Source: Vogesella sp. XCS3 (GTDB lineage: Bacteria; Pseudomonadota; Gammaproteobacteria; Burkholderiales; Chromobacteriaceae). From it: a DNA stretch of 64,000 nucleotides. The position numbers and the translations under genes were made by a program. The notes under the pieces were generated by a model. It was not told the DNA's origin and ran no database searches. It saw nothing but the letters and a program-made list of their open reading frames with translations. Numbering within the stretch: the first letter of the stretch is position 1; the number at the start of each line of letters is the position of its first letter. Where the stretch lies: assembly GCF_020616155.1 (NCBI RefSeq), contig NZ_CP085530.1, forward strand, positions 449,501-513,500. The letters are read 5' to 3'. Shown in pieces: positions 23,101-34,001 of the stretch.

Positions 23101-25533
23101 ATGGACAAACCCAAACTGGTCATGGTGGGCAACGGCATGGCCGGCGTGCGCACGCTGGAAGAGCTGCTGCGGCTGGCGCCCGACGCCTACGACATCACAG
23201 TGTTCGGCGCCGAGCCGCACCCCAACTACAACCGCATCATGCTGTCGCCGGTGCTGACCGGCGAACAGACGCTGCCCGACATCGTGCTGAACGACCTGGA
23301 CTGGTACGCCGGGCACGGCATCACGCTGCATCTGGGCCAGCCGGTGACGGCCATCGACCGCGCCCGCCGTGTGGTGCACGCCGCCGACGGCCACTGCGTG
23401 CCGTACGACCGGCTGCTGCTGGCTACCGGCTCCAGCCCGTTCATCCTGCCGCTGCCGGGCAAAGACCTGCCCGGTGTGGTGACCTTCCGCGATATTGCCG
23501 ACGTGGAAACCATGATCGCCGCTGCGGCCAACCATCGCCACGCGGTGGTGATCGGCGGCGGCTTGCTAGGGCTGGAAGCCGCCAACGGCCTGCTGGCGCG
23601 CGGCATGCAGGTAACGGTAGTGCACCTGGGCGAATGGCTGCTGGAGCGGCAGCTGGACCGCACGGCGGCCAACTTGCTGCAACAAAGCCTGGAAGCCAAA
23701 GGCCTGCGCTTTCTGCTGCAAACGCAGACCGCCGCGCTGGTGGCCGGCGCCGACGGCCGCGTGGCCGAGGTGCAGTTCCGCGACGGCAGCAGCGTGCCGG
23801 CCGGGCTGGTGGTGATGGCGGTGGGCATCCGCCCCAACTACGCGCTAGCCGAGGCCAGCGGCCTGTACTGCGACCGTGGCGTGGTGGTGAACGACCACCT
23901 GCAAACTTTCGACCCGCGCATTTACGCCGTGGGTGAGTGCGTCAGCCACCGTGGCGTTAGCTACGGCCTGGTGGCGCCGCTGTTCGACATGGCCAAGGTG
24001 GCGGCCAACCATCTGGCGCGCTTCGGCATTGCCCGCTACGTGCCGGCGGCCACCAGCACCAAGCTGAAGGTCACCGGTATGGACGTGTTTTCGGCCGGCG
24101 ATTTCATGGGCGGCGACGGCTGCGAGGACATCACGCTGTCCGACCCGGTGGGCGGCATCTACAAGCGGCTGGTGGTGAAGGACGACAAGCTGGTCGGCGC
24201 CTGCCTGTTCGGCGACACCGCCGACGGCGCCTGGTACTTCCGCCTGATCCGCGAGCAGCAGCCAGTACACGCCATCCGTGAACAACTGATGCTGGGCGAG
24301 GGCGCGGTGGGCGATACCGGTCACCAAGGCCAGAACCGCGCCGCCGGCCTGCCGGACGACGCCGAGGTGTGCGGCTGCAACGGCGTGTGCAAAGGCACCA
24401 TCGTCAAGGCCATCCAGGAAAAAGGCCTGTTTACCGTGGACGATGTGAAGAAGCACACCAAGGCGGCCAGCTCCTGCGGCTCGTGTAGCGGGCTGGTGGA
24501 GCAGATCCTGATCAGCTGCGTCGGCGGCGCCGCCGACGTGAAGCCCAAGTCGGAAAAGCCGGTCTGTGGCTGCAGCGACATCACCCACGGCCAGCTGCGC
24601 CAGGCCATCCGCGAACAGCACCTGACCAGCCTGGCCGACACCTTCCGCGTACTGGGCTGGCGCAGCCCGGACGGCTGTGCCAGCTGCCGCCCGGCGGTGA
24701 ACTACTACCTGATCTCCAGCTGGCCCGGCGAGGCGCGCGACGACCCGCAGGCGCGCTTCATCAACGAGCGCGTGCACGCCAACATCCAGAAGGACGGCAC
24801 CTACTCGGTGGTGCCGCGCATGTGGGGCGGCGTCACCAACCCGGCCGAGCTGCGGCGCATTGCCGACGTGGCCGACAAGTACGCCATTCCGCTGGTGAAG
24901 GTGACCGGCGGCCAACGCATCGACCTGCTGGGCGTGAAGAAGGAAGACCTGCCGGCGGTGTGGCGCGAGCTGGACATGCCGTCCGGCCACGCCTACGGCA
25001 AGAGCCTGCGCACGGTGAAAACCTGCGTCGGCAGCGAGTTTTGCCGCTTTGGCACCCAGGATTCCACCCGGATGGGCATCGATCTGGAAAAAGACCTGTT
25101 CGGCATGTGGAGCCCGGCCAAGGTGAAGCTGGCGGTGTCCGGCTGCCCGCGCAACTGCGCCGAATCGGGCATCAAGGACGTGGGCATCATCGGCGTGGAC
25201 TCCGGCTGGGAGCTGTACATCGGCGGCAACGGCGGCATCAAGACCGAGGTGGCCGAGTTCTTCTGCAAGGTGAAAACGCACGACGAGGTGATGCAGTACA
25301 GCGGCGCCTTCCTGCAGCTGTACCGCGAGGACGCGTTCTATCTGGAGCGCACCGTGCACTTTTTGCAGCGGGTGGGCATGGACTACATCAAGCAACGCGT
25401 GCTGGACGATGCGGCCAACCGCAGCGAGCTGTACGCGCGGCTGAAGTTTGCGCTGTCGTTCGAGCAGGACCCGTGGGCCGAACGCTACCAGGGCGGCGTG
25501 GCGCAGCACGAGTTTGCGCCGCTGACAGTGTGA
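23101..25533 (+). CDS. nirB: Assimilatory nitrite reductase [NAD(P)H], large subunit
   Basis: 810 aa, matching NirB. Order: FAD domain (VMVGNGMAGVRTLEELL), NAD domain (VVIGGGLLGLEAANGLLARGM), two BFD-like [2Fe-2S] regions (CGCNGVCKGTIVKAI with CGSCSG; CGCSDITHGQLRQAI with CASC), then the sulfite/nitrite reductase ferredoxin-like domain. The 4Fe-4S/siroheme domain has ligands in TCVGSEFCRFG and SGCPRNC. It reduces nitrite to ammonium with NAD(P)H in the cytoplasm; cobA in the same operon would supply siroheme precursor. The ATG at 23101 has AAAGGA upstream. It sits behind a sigma-54 promoter and attenuator. Confidence 0.96.
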   Translation: MDKPKLVMVGNGMAGVRTLEELLRLAPDAYDITVFGAEPHPNYNRIMLSPVLTGEQTLPDIVLNDLDWYAGHGITLHLGQPVTAIDRARRVVHAADGHCVPYDRLLLATGSSPFILPLPGKDLPGVVTFRDIADVETMIAAAANHRHAVVIGGGLLGLEAANGLLARGMQVTVVHLGEWLLERQLDRTAANLLQQSLEAKGLRFLLQTQTAALVAGADGRVAEVQFRDGSSVPAGLVVMAVGIRPNYALAEASGLYCDRGVVVNDHLQTFDPRIYAVGECVSHRGVSYGLVAPLFDMAKVAANHLARFGIARYVPAATSTKLKVTGMDVFSAGDFMGGDGCEDITLSDPVGGIYKRLVVKDDKLVGACLFGDTADGAWYFRLIREQQPVHAIREQLMLGEGAVGDTGHQGQNRAAGLPDDAEVCGCNGVCKGTIVKAIQEKGLFTVDDVKKHTKAASSCGSCSGLVEQILISCVGGAADVKPKSEKPVCGCSDITHGQLRQAIREQHLTSLADTFRVLGWRSPDGCASCRPAVNYYLISSWPGEARDDPQARFINERVHANIQKDGTYSVVPRMWGGVTNPAELRRIADVADKYAIPLVKVTGGQRIDLLGVKKEDLPAVWRELDMPSGHAYGKSLRTVKTCVGSEFCRFGTQDSTRMGIDLEKDLFGMWSPAKVKLAVSGCPRNCAESGIKDVGIIGVDSGWELYIGGNGGIKTEVAEFFCKVKTHDEVMQYSGAFLQLYREDAFYLERTVHFLQRVGMDYIKQRVLDDAANRSELYARLKFALSFEQDPWAERYQGGVAQHEFAPLTV

Positions 25534-25545
25534 CAGTCTGATGTC

Positions 25546-25669
25546 GCCACGGAAGCACACTGACAGCACGGAAAGAAAGCAACACGTAAAGCAGCTGCAT
25601 GCTGTGTATGGAGCGTTCATGTCGATTACATCGTGGAGCTTTCCGTGTCGTTCCGTGTGTTTCCGTGGC
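25546..25669. repeat. Imperfect long inverted repeat in the nirB-nirD spacer
   Basis: Bases 25546-25575 and 25639-25669 are imperfect inverted repeats of about 30 bases built from TTCCGTG-like units (right arm: TTCCGTGTCG, TTCCGTGTGT, TTCCGTGGCC). The 154-base spacer is unusually long for this pair of genes. It looks like a dispersed palindromic element inserted within the operon; no transposase is present. Confidence 0.65.
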
Positions 25670-25687
25670 CAAAAAAGGAAACCAAAC

Positions 25688-26002
25688 ATGAACAACTGGA
25701 AAGCCGTCTGCCGCCTGGCAGACATCCCGCCGCAGGGCGCGCGGGTATTGCAACGGGCAGGGCAGGTCGACATCGCCGTGTTCCGCACTGTGGACGATCA
25801 GGCCTTTGCGCTCTTGGACCGCTGCCCGCACAAGGGCGGGCCGCTGTCGCAGGGCATCGTGTCCGGCCATCGCGTGGCCTGCCCGCTGCACAACTGGCAC
25901 ATCGATCTGGCCACTGGCCAGGCCTGCGCGCCGGACGAAGGCTGTAGCGGCCACATCCCGCTGAAGCTGGAAGACGGCACCGTCTACCTGGCGCTGGACT
26001 GA
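25688..26002 (+). CDS. nirD: Nitrite reductase [NAD(P)H] small subunit
   Basis: 104 aa, a Rieske-like NirD. The cluster motif is complete: CPHKGGPLSQG and CPLHNWHIDLATG (C-x-H...C-x2-H), so this version should carry a [2Fe-2S] cluster, unlike enterobacterial NirD proteins that lack ligands. It partners NirB. The ATG at 25688 has AAAAAAGGAAA upstream. The gene follows an inserted palindromic element in the nirB-nirD spacer; 30 bases after it nasA begins. Confidence 0.93.
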   Translation: MNNWKAVCRLADIPPQGARVLQRAGQVDIAVFRTVDDQAFALLDRCPHKGGPLSQGIVSGHRVACPLHNWHIDLATGQACAPDEGCSGHIPLKLEDGTVYLALD

Positions 26003-26032
26003 GCACGGCAAGGTTGGCCGCAAGGAGCGAGC

Positions 26033-28726
26033 ATGAATGACACAAGCGCATCGGATGGCGACATCGCCACTGTCTGCTGTTACTGTGGTACCGGTTGCGG
26101 CGTACGGGTAAGCCCGCAGCCGGATGGCAGTCTCCGGGTGGAGGGCGATGAGCAGCACCCGGCCAACTTTGGCCGCCTGTGCAGCAAGGGGCGCACGCTG
26201 GGGCAGAGCGTGGGCGTGGCCGGCAGCCGCCTGCTGCAGCCGCAGCTGCGCACCGGCAAGGACGAAGCGTGCCAGCCGGTGAGCTGGGACAGCGCGCTGG
26301 ACGCGGTCAGCAGCAAGCTGGCTGCCACCATTGCCGAGCATGGCCCGGACGCGGTGGGCTTTTACCTGTCCGGCCAGCTGCTGACCGAAGACTACTATGT
26401 GTTCAACAAGCTGGCGCGGGCGCTGGTGGGCACGAATAACGTCGATACCAACTCGCGCTTGTGCATGTCCAGCGCGGTCAGCGGTTACAAGCGCACGCTG
26501 GGCGCCGACGCACCGCCGGCCTGCTACGAAGACTTCGATCACGCTGGCTGCGTGTTCATCGCCGGCGCCAATATGGCGGTGGCGCACCCGGTGCTGTTCC
26601 GCCGGCTGGAAGCAGCGCGTGCGGCCAACCCGGGCATGAAAATCATCGTGGCCGACCCGCGCCGTACCGACACCGCCAGCCTGGCCGACCTGCACCTGCC
26701 GGTGCTGCCGGGCACCGACGTGGCGCTGTTCCACGCCATGCTCAACGTGATGATCTGGGAAGACCTGATAGACCGCGACTACATCGCGCAGCACACCGCT
26801 GGCTTTGCCGCGCTGCGGGCGCGCTTGCGCGAGTACACGCCGCGCGCCGCCAGCCAGCTGTGCGGCGTGCACGAAGACGACATCGTCACCGCTGCACGCT
26901 GGTTTGCTGGCAGCCCGGCCACGCTGTCGTGCTACACCATGGGGCTGAACCAGTACAGCAATGGCAGCGACAAGAACGCCGCGCTGATCCACCTGCACCT
27001 TGCCAGCGGCCACATCGGCCGCCCCGGCGCCGGGCCGTTTTCGCTGACCGGCCAGCCCAATGCCATGGGCGGGCGCGAGGTAGGCGCGCTGGCCACGCTG
27101 CTGCCCGGCCACCGCGACCCGGCTGACGCTGGCGACCGCGCCGAGCTGGCCGCGCTGTGGGGCGTGCCGGCGCTGCCGGCCAACCCCGGCCTGCCGGCGG
27201 TAGCGCTGTTCGAAGCCGCCGCGGCCGGGCGTATCAAGGTGTTGTGGATCGCTTGCACCGACCCGGCGTTTTCGCTGCCGGACCAGGCGCTGGTGCGTGC
27301 CGCCTTGCAAAAGGTGGACTGCGTCATCGTGCAGGAGGCCTTTGCCAGCAGCCACACGCTGCCGTTTGCCGACATCGTGCTGCCGGCCGCCACCTGGCCG
27401 GAAAAAGACGGCACCGTCACCAATAGCGAGCGCCGCATCAGCCGCGTGCGCGCCGCGCTGCCGCCAGCCGGGCAGGCGCGCGAGGACTGGCGCATCGTGG
27501 CCGGTGTGGCGCAGCGCCTGGCCGCCAGCATTGCCCCGCAGCGGGCGAGCTTGTTTGCGTTCGCCGATGCCGCTGCCGTGTTTGCCGAGCACGCCGCTAC
27601 CACCGCCGGGCGCGACCTCGACTACAGCCGGCTGAACTACGCATTGCTTGACCGCCTGGGGCCGCAGCAATGGCCGTTTGATGGCCACGCTGGCCGCAGC
27701 CGGCTGTACGGCGATGGCGTCTACCCCACGCCCGACGGCCGCGCCCGCTTTGCCGACATCGGCTGGCAGCCGCCGGCCGACAAGGTGTCGGCGCACTTTC
27801 CGTTGCGGCTGACTACCGGCCGCCTGCGCGACCACTGGCACAGCATGAGCCGTACCGCGCTGGTGCCGGGCCTGACCCGTCACCAAACCTTGCCGCAGCT
27901 GGCGATGCACCCGCGCGACATGGCCCGCCACGGTGTGCAGGCTGGCATGCTGGCCACGCTGCGCAACAAGCGCGGTAGCGCGGTGCTGCCGGTAGTAGCC
28001 GACGAGGGCTTGCTCCCCGGCGTGGTGTTCGTGCCCATGCACTGGGGTGGCGCCACGCTGGGCGGCCTCGGCATCAATGCGCTGACCAGCCGCGCGGTGG
28101 ACCCGCATTCGCAGCAGCCGGAGCTGAAGTTGGCCGCCGTCAGTGTGGCCCCGGCACGGCTGCCGTGGCGAGCATCGCTGCAAGTACTGGGCGATGTGGC
28201 CAACTTGCGGTCGCGGCTGGACATGCTGCGCGCGGCGTTCCCTTACGCGGTAGCGGTGGCCATCAGCCTGGACGGCAAGCCCGGCCTGCAGCTGGAGCTG
28301 GCTGCTGCCGAGCCACCCGCACCGGCGGTTTTGCAGCAGCTGGCCAGCGTATTGCAGCCAGCCGGTGCGCTGTTGGCCGCGTTCGACGACCCGGCGCGTG
28401 GCGTGCTGCGCCGCGTATGGCTGGACGGGCGTACGCCGCAGGGCTATCTGCTGGCCGGCGACACCGCCGCCGCCTCGGCCTTGGGTGCGTGGCTGGACGG
28501 TGGCGCAGCACCCGCCAGCCTGGCGGCGCTGCTGCAGGGCAGGGTAGGCGGGCCGGCGCTGGCAAGGGTGGTGTGCAGCTGCGAGGGCGTACGCGAAGAC
28601 GCCATCGTGGCCGGCGCGGCGCGCGGGCTGGACCTTGCCGGCCTGCAGCGCGAGCTGCGCTGTGGCACCGGCTGCGGCAGCTGCGTACCGGAGCTCAAGC
28701 GCCTGTGCCAGCGCGCCACGGTATAA
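26033..28726 (+). CDS. nasA: Assimilatory nitrate reductase catalytic subunit (molybdopterin, with C-terminal BFD domain)
   Basis: 897 aa. The N-terminal [4Fe-4S] motif CCYCGTGCGVRV...GRLCSKG is followed by the molybdopterin oxidoreductase core (TNNVDTNSRLCMSSAVSGYKRTLGADAPP, GANMAVAHPVLFRRL, TGQPNAMGGREVGAL) and a dinucleotide-binding domain (LRLTTGRLRDHWHSMSRT). The last 60 residues form a BFD-like [2Fe-2S] domain (VVCSCEGVREDAIVAGAARG...CGTGCGSCVPELK), as in Klebsiella NasA. It reduces nitrate to nitrite in the cytoplasm. No Tat signal. AAGGAG precedes the ATG, inside or beside a GGTTGGCCGC copy (26012-26021). The electron donor may be a NasB/NasC-like protein elsewhere. Confidence 0.95.
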   Translation: MNDTSASDGDIATVCCYCGTGCGVRVSPQPDGSLRVEGDEQHPANFGRLCSKGRTLGQSVGVAGSRLLQPQLRTGKDEACQPVSWDSALDAVSSKLAATIAEHGPDAVGFYLSGQLLTEDYYVFNKLARALVGTNNVDTNSRLCMSSAVSGYKRTLGADAPPACYEDFDHAGCVFIAGANMAVAHPVLFRRLEAARAANPGMKIIVADPRRTDTASLADLHLPVLPGTDVALFHAMLNVMIWEDLIDRDYIAQHTAGFAALRARLREYTPRAASQLCGVHEDDIVTAARWFAGSPATLSCYTMGLNQYSNGSDKNAALIHLHLASGHIGRPGAGPFSLTGQPNAMGGREVGALATLLPGHRDPADAGDRAELAALWGVPALPANPGLPAVALFEAAAAGRIKVLWIACTDPAFSLPDQALVRAALQKVDCVIVQEAFASSHTLPFADIVLPAATWPEKDGTVTNSERRISRVRAALPPAGQAREDWRIVAGVAQRLAASIAPQRASLFAFADAAAVFAEHAATTAGRDLDYSRLNYALLDRLGPQQWPFDGHAGRSRLYGDGVYPTPDGRARFADIGWQPPADKVSAHFPLRLTTGRLRDHWHSMSRTALVPGLTRHQTLPQLAMHPRDMARHGVQAGMLATLRNKRGSAVLPVVADEGLLPGVVFVPMHWGGATLGGLGINALTSRAVDPHSQQPELKLAAVSVAPARLPWRASLQVLGDVANLRSRLDMLRAAFPYAVAVAISLDGKPGLQLELAAAEPPAPAVLQQLASVLQPAGALLAAFDDPARGVLRRVWLDGRTPQGYLLAGDTAAASALGAWLDGGAAPASLAALLQGRVGGPALARVVCSCEGVREDAIVAGAARGLDLAGLQRELRCGTGCGSCVPELKRLCQRATV

Positions 28727-28835
28727 GTACCGAATGTAGCTATTTGGTTATAAGAAAACGGTCTGGCAGAACTTTTGGCTTGATGTATCGTGCAAAGCGG
28801 CCCGCGCCCCGGACCGATGCAGAAAGGAAAGCAGC

Positions 28836-29594
28836 ATGAGTGGCAAAGTATGGTTGATCGGTGCCGGCCCCGGCGATGCGGAGTTGCTGACGCTCAAAGC
28901 GTTGCGCGTGCTGCAGGCCTGTGACGTATGGCTGGTGGACGACCTGGTGGGGCGCGACATTCTGGATTTTGCCCGCCCCGGCACCCGTATCGTGCCGGTG
29001 GGCAAGCGCGGGGGCTGCAAGTCCACGCCGCAGGCCTTCATTTTGCGGCTGATGGCGCGCTATGCCCGCCAGGGGCGGCAGGTGGCGCGGCTCAAAGGTG
29101 GCGACCCGTTCATTTTTGGCCGTGGCGGCGAAGAGTGGGCGTGGCTGGCCGAGCGCGGCGTGGCGGTAGAGGCGGTGAACGGTATTACCGCCGCGTTTGC
29201 GGCGGGCGCCGACCTGGGGCTACCGCTAACCCATCGTGGCGTCGCGCGTGGCGTGGCGCTGGTGACCGCCCACACCCAGGACGGTAGCCAGCCGGACTGG
29301 GCGGCGCTGGCGCACAGCCGGCTGACCGTGGTCTGTTATATGGGTATGGCCGGCTTGCCGCAGCTGGTGCCGCAGCTGCTGGCCGCCGGCTTTGCGGCCA
29401 ACTTGCCGGTGGCGGTAGTGCACCGTGCCGGCTGCCGCGAGCAGCAGCACCTGGTGACCACGCTGGCGCATCTGCAAGCCGACGTGGCGGCCAGTGGTCT
29501 GGCCAGCCCTGCGGTGATCATTCTGGGTGAGGTGGTGGATCACGCCATGAAAATAGCCTTGCCGGCGGCAGAAGCCGGCAGTGCAGTAGCGTAA
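28836..29594 (+). CDS. cobA: Uroporphyrinogen-III C-methyltransferase (SUMT)
   Basis: 252 aa, single-domain SUMT. Motifs: VWLIGAGPGDAELLTLKALRVLQ, VGKRGGCKSTPQ, RLKGGDPFIFGRGGEE, VEAVNGITAAFAAGADLGLPLTHRG, and a SAM-binding region VCYMGMAGLPQL. It methylates uroporphyrinogen III to precorrin-2, the first step to siroheme, which NirB needs. It lies 109 bases after nasA and the ATG has AAAGGAAAGCAGC upstream. No CysG-type dehydrogenase/chelatase domain is fused, so precorrin-2 oxidation and iron insertion must be done elsewhere. Confidence 0.93.
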   Translation: MSGKVWLIGAGPGDAELLTLKALRVLQACDVWLVDDLVGRDILDFARPGTRIVPVGKRGGCKSTPQAFILRLMARYARQGRQVARLKGGDPFIFGRGGEEWAWLAERGVAVEAVNGITAAFAAGADLGLPLTHRGVARGVALVTAHTQDGSQPDWAALAHSRLTVVCYMGMAGLPQLVPQLLAAGFAANLPVAVVHRAGCREQQHLVTTLAHLQADVAASGLASPAVIILGEVVDHAMKIALPAAEAGSAVA

Positions 29595-29604
29595 AAACTG
29601 CTGC

Positions 29605-30012
29605 TCAGGCTAATCGCCAGGGTTGGCGCCGGGTGGTGTAGCCCACTGCAGCGCCTGCGCCGCTGGCGGCTAGCATCAGCAGGTAAAGGGCACTGTCTTG
29701 CGTACCCGGCGCGTGGCCACCGAGCCACCACAGCGTGGCAAGCTGTAGCGGCCAGCCAGCCGCCACGCAGCGCCCCAGCGTTATGGGTGTCGCCCTTGCT
29801 TGGGGCGCGGCGGCAAGCCAGCCTAGCGGCACATAAGCCAGCAGCAGGGTGAGCAGCAGCGGTAGAGATAACCACCAATACAGCCCTGTTGGCGGTGCCA
29901 GCACGATAAGCCCCAGAGAGGGCATGGCGGCTAGCGTGGCGGTGCGTCCCAGCGCCGACGCAAGGGGTGCCAGCAACAGGCTGGCCAGCAGCAGGCGAGT
30001 GGAAGGCTTCAT
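29605..30012 (-). CDS. Small membrane protein of unknown function
   Basis: 135 aa, not recognised. The hydrophobic profile suggests three or four membrane segments: LLLASLLLAPLASAL, PTGLYWWLSLPLLLTLLLAYVPLGWLA, LQLATLWWLGG and LYLLMLAASGAGAAVGY. It begins with a signal-like MKPSTRLLL. It lies convergent to cobA (10 bases between stops) and divergent from tyrB. The candidate RBS (AGGGTCACC) is weak. Coding status is supported by the long hydrophobic open frame with no competing gene on the other strand. Confidence 0.55.
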   Translation of the reverse strand: MKPSTRLLLASLLLAPLASALGRTATLAAMPSLGLIVLAPPTGLYWWLSLPLLLTLLLAYVPLGWLAAAPQARATPITLGRCVAAGWPLQLATLWWLGGHAPGTQDSALYLLMLAASGAGAAVGYTTRRQPWRLA

Positions 30013-30113
30013 AGTGGTGACCCTGGCGCGTAATGGGCTTTCATTATAACCCCAATGGCATTTTTTCTTTATGCGCGGACACCGTGGTTACACGTGCATT
30101 GCAATAAAGTATT

Positions 30114-30125
30114 GGCGATATCGCC
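30114..30125. promoter_or_regulatory. Palindrome upstream of tyrB
   Basis: GGCGATATCGCC is a perfect 12-base palindrome about 145 bases before tyrB; ten bases before it TGCATTGCAA (30095-30104) also occurs. Possible operator region; no regulator is assigned. Confidence 0.35.
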
Positions 30126-30270
30126 ACGCCGGGGTGTTTGATTGCGCATTTTAGGCTTTGTGCTACCGTGGTCTGGCGCTGTGGCGCCAATGTGGTACTT
30201 TTATCGACGGATACCCCCGTGTACTGCGCCTTGCGCGGTGCCAGACGTTAGAGAGAGAAACCACAAGATC

Positions 30271-31467
30271 ATGTTTGCACACGTTGAAGCCTATGCTGGC
30301 GACCCCATCCTCACCCTGGTGGAAACCTTCAACAAGGATAGCCGCAGCCCGAAAGTGAACCTGGGCATCGGCTTGTACTACGACGAGGAAGGCCGCATTC
30401 CGCTGCTGCCGTCGGTACAGCAAGCCGAAGCGCGCCGCGTGGCCGAAGCCGGCCCGCGCAGCTACCAGCCGATGGAAGGCGCGGCCAACTACCGCACCGC
30501 CGTACAGCAGCTGCTGTGGGGTGCCGAGCACGAAGCGGTACAGGCTGGCCGCATTGCCACCATCCAGACCATTGGCGGCTCCGGCGCGCTGAAAATCGGC
30601 GGCGACCTGCTCAAGCGCTACTTCCCGAATGTGGATGTATGGGTCAGCAACCCTACCTGGGATAACCACCGCGCCATGTTCGAAGGCGCCGGCTTCACCG
30701 TGCACGACTACCCGTACTACGACGCCGCCACCGGTGGCGTGAAGTTTGACGACATGATCGCCTGCTTCAGCCAGCTGCCGGCCAAAACCATCGTGCTGCT
30801 GCACCCGTGCTGCCATAACCCTACCGGCGTGGACCTGGACAAAGACCAGTGGCGCAAGGTGATCGAGGTGGTAAAAGCGCGTGACCTGCTGCCGTTCATG
30901 GACATTGCCTACCAGGGCTTTGGCGACAGCCTGGACGACGATGCGTTTGCCATCCGCGCCATGACCGAAGCCGGTGTGAGCTTTGTGGTGAGCAACTCGT
31001 TCTCCAAGAACCTGTCGTTCTACGGCGAGCGCTGTGGCGGCTTGTCGGTGGTGTGTGGCACGGCAGAAGAAGCCGGCCGCGTGCTGGGCCAGATGAAAGC
31101 CACCGTGCGTCGTAACTACTCCAGCCCGCCAACCCACGGCGGCCAGGTCACTGCCATCGTGATGAACGATGCTGCCCTGCGCGCCGAGTGGGAAGGTGAA
31201 GTCACCGAGATGCGCGTGCGCATCAAGGCCATGCGCCAGAAACTGTACGAGGTACTGAGCGCCAAGGTGCCGGGCCGCGATTTCAGCTACTTCATCAAGC
31301 AGCGCGGCATGTTCAGCTACACCGGCCTGAGCCCGGCGCAGGTAGACCGCCTGCGCGAGGAGTTCGCCGTGTACCTGGTGCGCTCCGGCCGCATGTGCGT
31401 AGCTGGCCTGAATAGCCGCAACGTGGAATACGTGGCCGACGCCATGGCCGAGGTGCTCAAAGGCTAA
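30271..31467 (+). CDS. tyrB: Aromatic/aspartate-type aminotransferase (TyrB/AspC family)
   Basis: 398 aa, class I PLP aminotransferase subgroup I-alpha. Key pieces: [101 protein letters not shown], the PLP-lysine region [16 protein letters not shown], and SGRMCVAGL. It catalyses the last step of tyrosine/phenylalanine synthesis (and aspartate/glutamate transamination). The frame opens at 30142, but the ATG at 30271 matches the family start. GAGAGAGAAA upstream is a moderate RBS. AspC specificity cannot be excluded. Confidence 0.9.
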   Translation: MFAHVEAYAGDPILTLVETFNKDSRSPKVNLGIGLYYDEEGRIPLLPSVQQAEARRVAEAGPRSYQPMEGAANYRTAVQQLLWGAEHEAVQAGRIATIQTIGGSGALKIGGDLLKRYFPNVDVWVSNPTWDNHRAMFEGAGFTVHDYPYYDAATGGVKFDDMIACFSQLPAKTIVLLHPCCHNPTGVDLDKDQWRKVIEVVKARDLLPFMDIAYQGFGDSLDDDAFAIRAMTEAGVSFVVSNSFSKNLSFYGERCGGLSVVCGTAEEAGRVLGQMKATVRRNYSSPPTHGGQVTAIVMNDAALRAEWEGEVTEMRVRIKAMRQKLYEVLSAKVPGRDFSYFIKQRGMFSYTGLSPAQVDRLREEFAVYLVRSGRMCVAGLNSRNVEYVADAMAEVLKG

Positions 31468-31492
31468 GCCTGGCCGCAGTTAGCCAAGAGTA

Positions 31493-31519
31493 AACCCCGC
31501 TGCTGTAGCGGGGTTTTTT
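31493..31519 (+). terminator. Terminator after tyrB
   Basis: AACCCCGCT (31493-31501) pairs with AGCGGGGTT (31507-31515), followed by further T residues. Confidence 0.88.
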
Positions 31520-31537
31520 GCGCCCTTGTTATAGTTG

Positions 31538-31556
31538 TTTGCTATGCGATAGCAAA
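31538..31556. promoter_or_regulatory. Operator-like dyad upstream of katG
   Basis: TTTGCTAT-GCG-ATAGCAAA is a perfect 8-bp dyad about 105 bases before katG. Just before it, ATAG-N7-CTAT (31531-31545) is half of the OxyR tetranucleotide pattern; the second half is not conserved. OxyR control would be expected for katG but is not shown by this match. Confidence 0.45.
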
Positions 31557-31592
31557 TATTCATTGCTTTCATTAAATCAATTCAATAGTCAT

Positions 31593-31608
31593 GTTGGCCG
31601 CGGCCAAC
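31593..31608. repeat. Perfect 16-bp palindrome GTTGGCCGCGGCCAAC
   Basis: Two copies of the TTGGCCGC core fused head to head with two bases shared, 51 bases upstream of katG. It belongs to the recurrent GGTTGGCCGC family in this window. Confidence 0.7.
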
Positions 31609-31616
31609 TATGCTGA

Positions 31617-33869
<2,253 letters not shown>

Positions 33870-33919
33870 GCGCTGTATCGCTGCCGCCTGTGTCACGCAG
33901 GTGGCAGCATCGCCAACAG

Positions 33920-33946
33920 CAAGGCCCCGCCAATGGCGGGGCCTTG
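33920..33946 (+). terminator. Terminator after katG
   Basis: CAAGGCCCCGCC-AAT-GGCGGGGCCTTG is a perfect 12-bp stem 50 bases after katG; only a weak T tract follows (TGCTTTG). It could also work for the convergent livJ-type gene. Confidence 0.75.
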
Positions 33947-33956
33947 TGCTTTGCGT

Positions 33957-33994
33957 TGCGGCCAACCTTGCCCGTGAAGCCAAGGTTGGCCGCA
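33957..33994. repeat. Inverted pair of GGTTGGCCGC after livJ-like gene
   Basis: TGCGGCCAACCTTG (33957-33970) and CAAGGTTGGCCGCA (33981-33994) form a perfect 14-bp stem with a 10-base loop, 8 bases beyond the stop of the minus-strand binding-protein gene. Confidence 0.8.
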
Positions 33995-34001
33995 GCGGGG
34001 G

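Noticed and set aside
25388..28183. Very long open frame (931 aa) on the minus strand opposite nirD-nasA
   Set aside because: It is a shadow of nasA caused by high GC and codon bias; the composition is His/Arg/Ala-rich without motifs, and nasA on the other strand is unmistakable. The same reasoning removes other long antisense frames, such as 8243-10027, 4159-5694 and 31608-33983.
28772..28790. Sigma-54-like TGGCAG...TTGG before cobA
   Set aside because: The GG and GC dinucleotides are not at the strict spacing, so it fails the consensus; cobA is probably read from the nirB operon or another promoter.
31531..31563. Full OxyR site before katG
   Set aside because: Only one ATAG-N7-CTAT half is present; the second half-site does not match.
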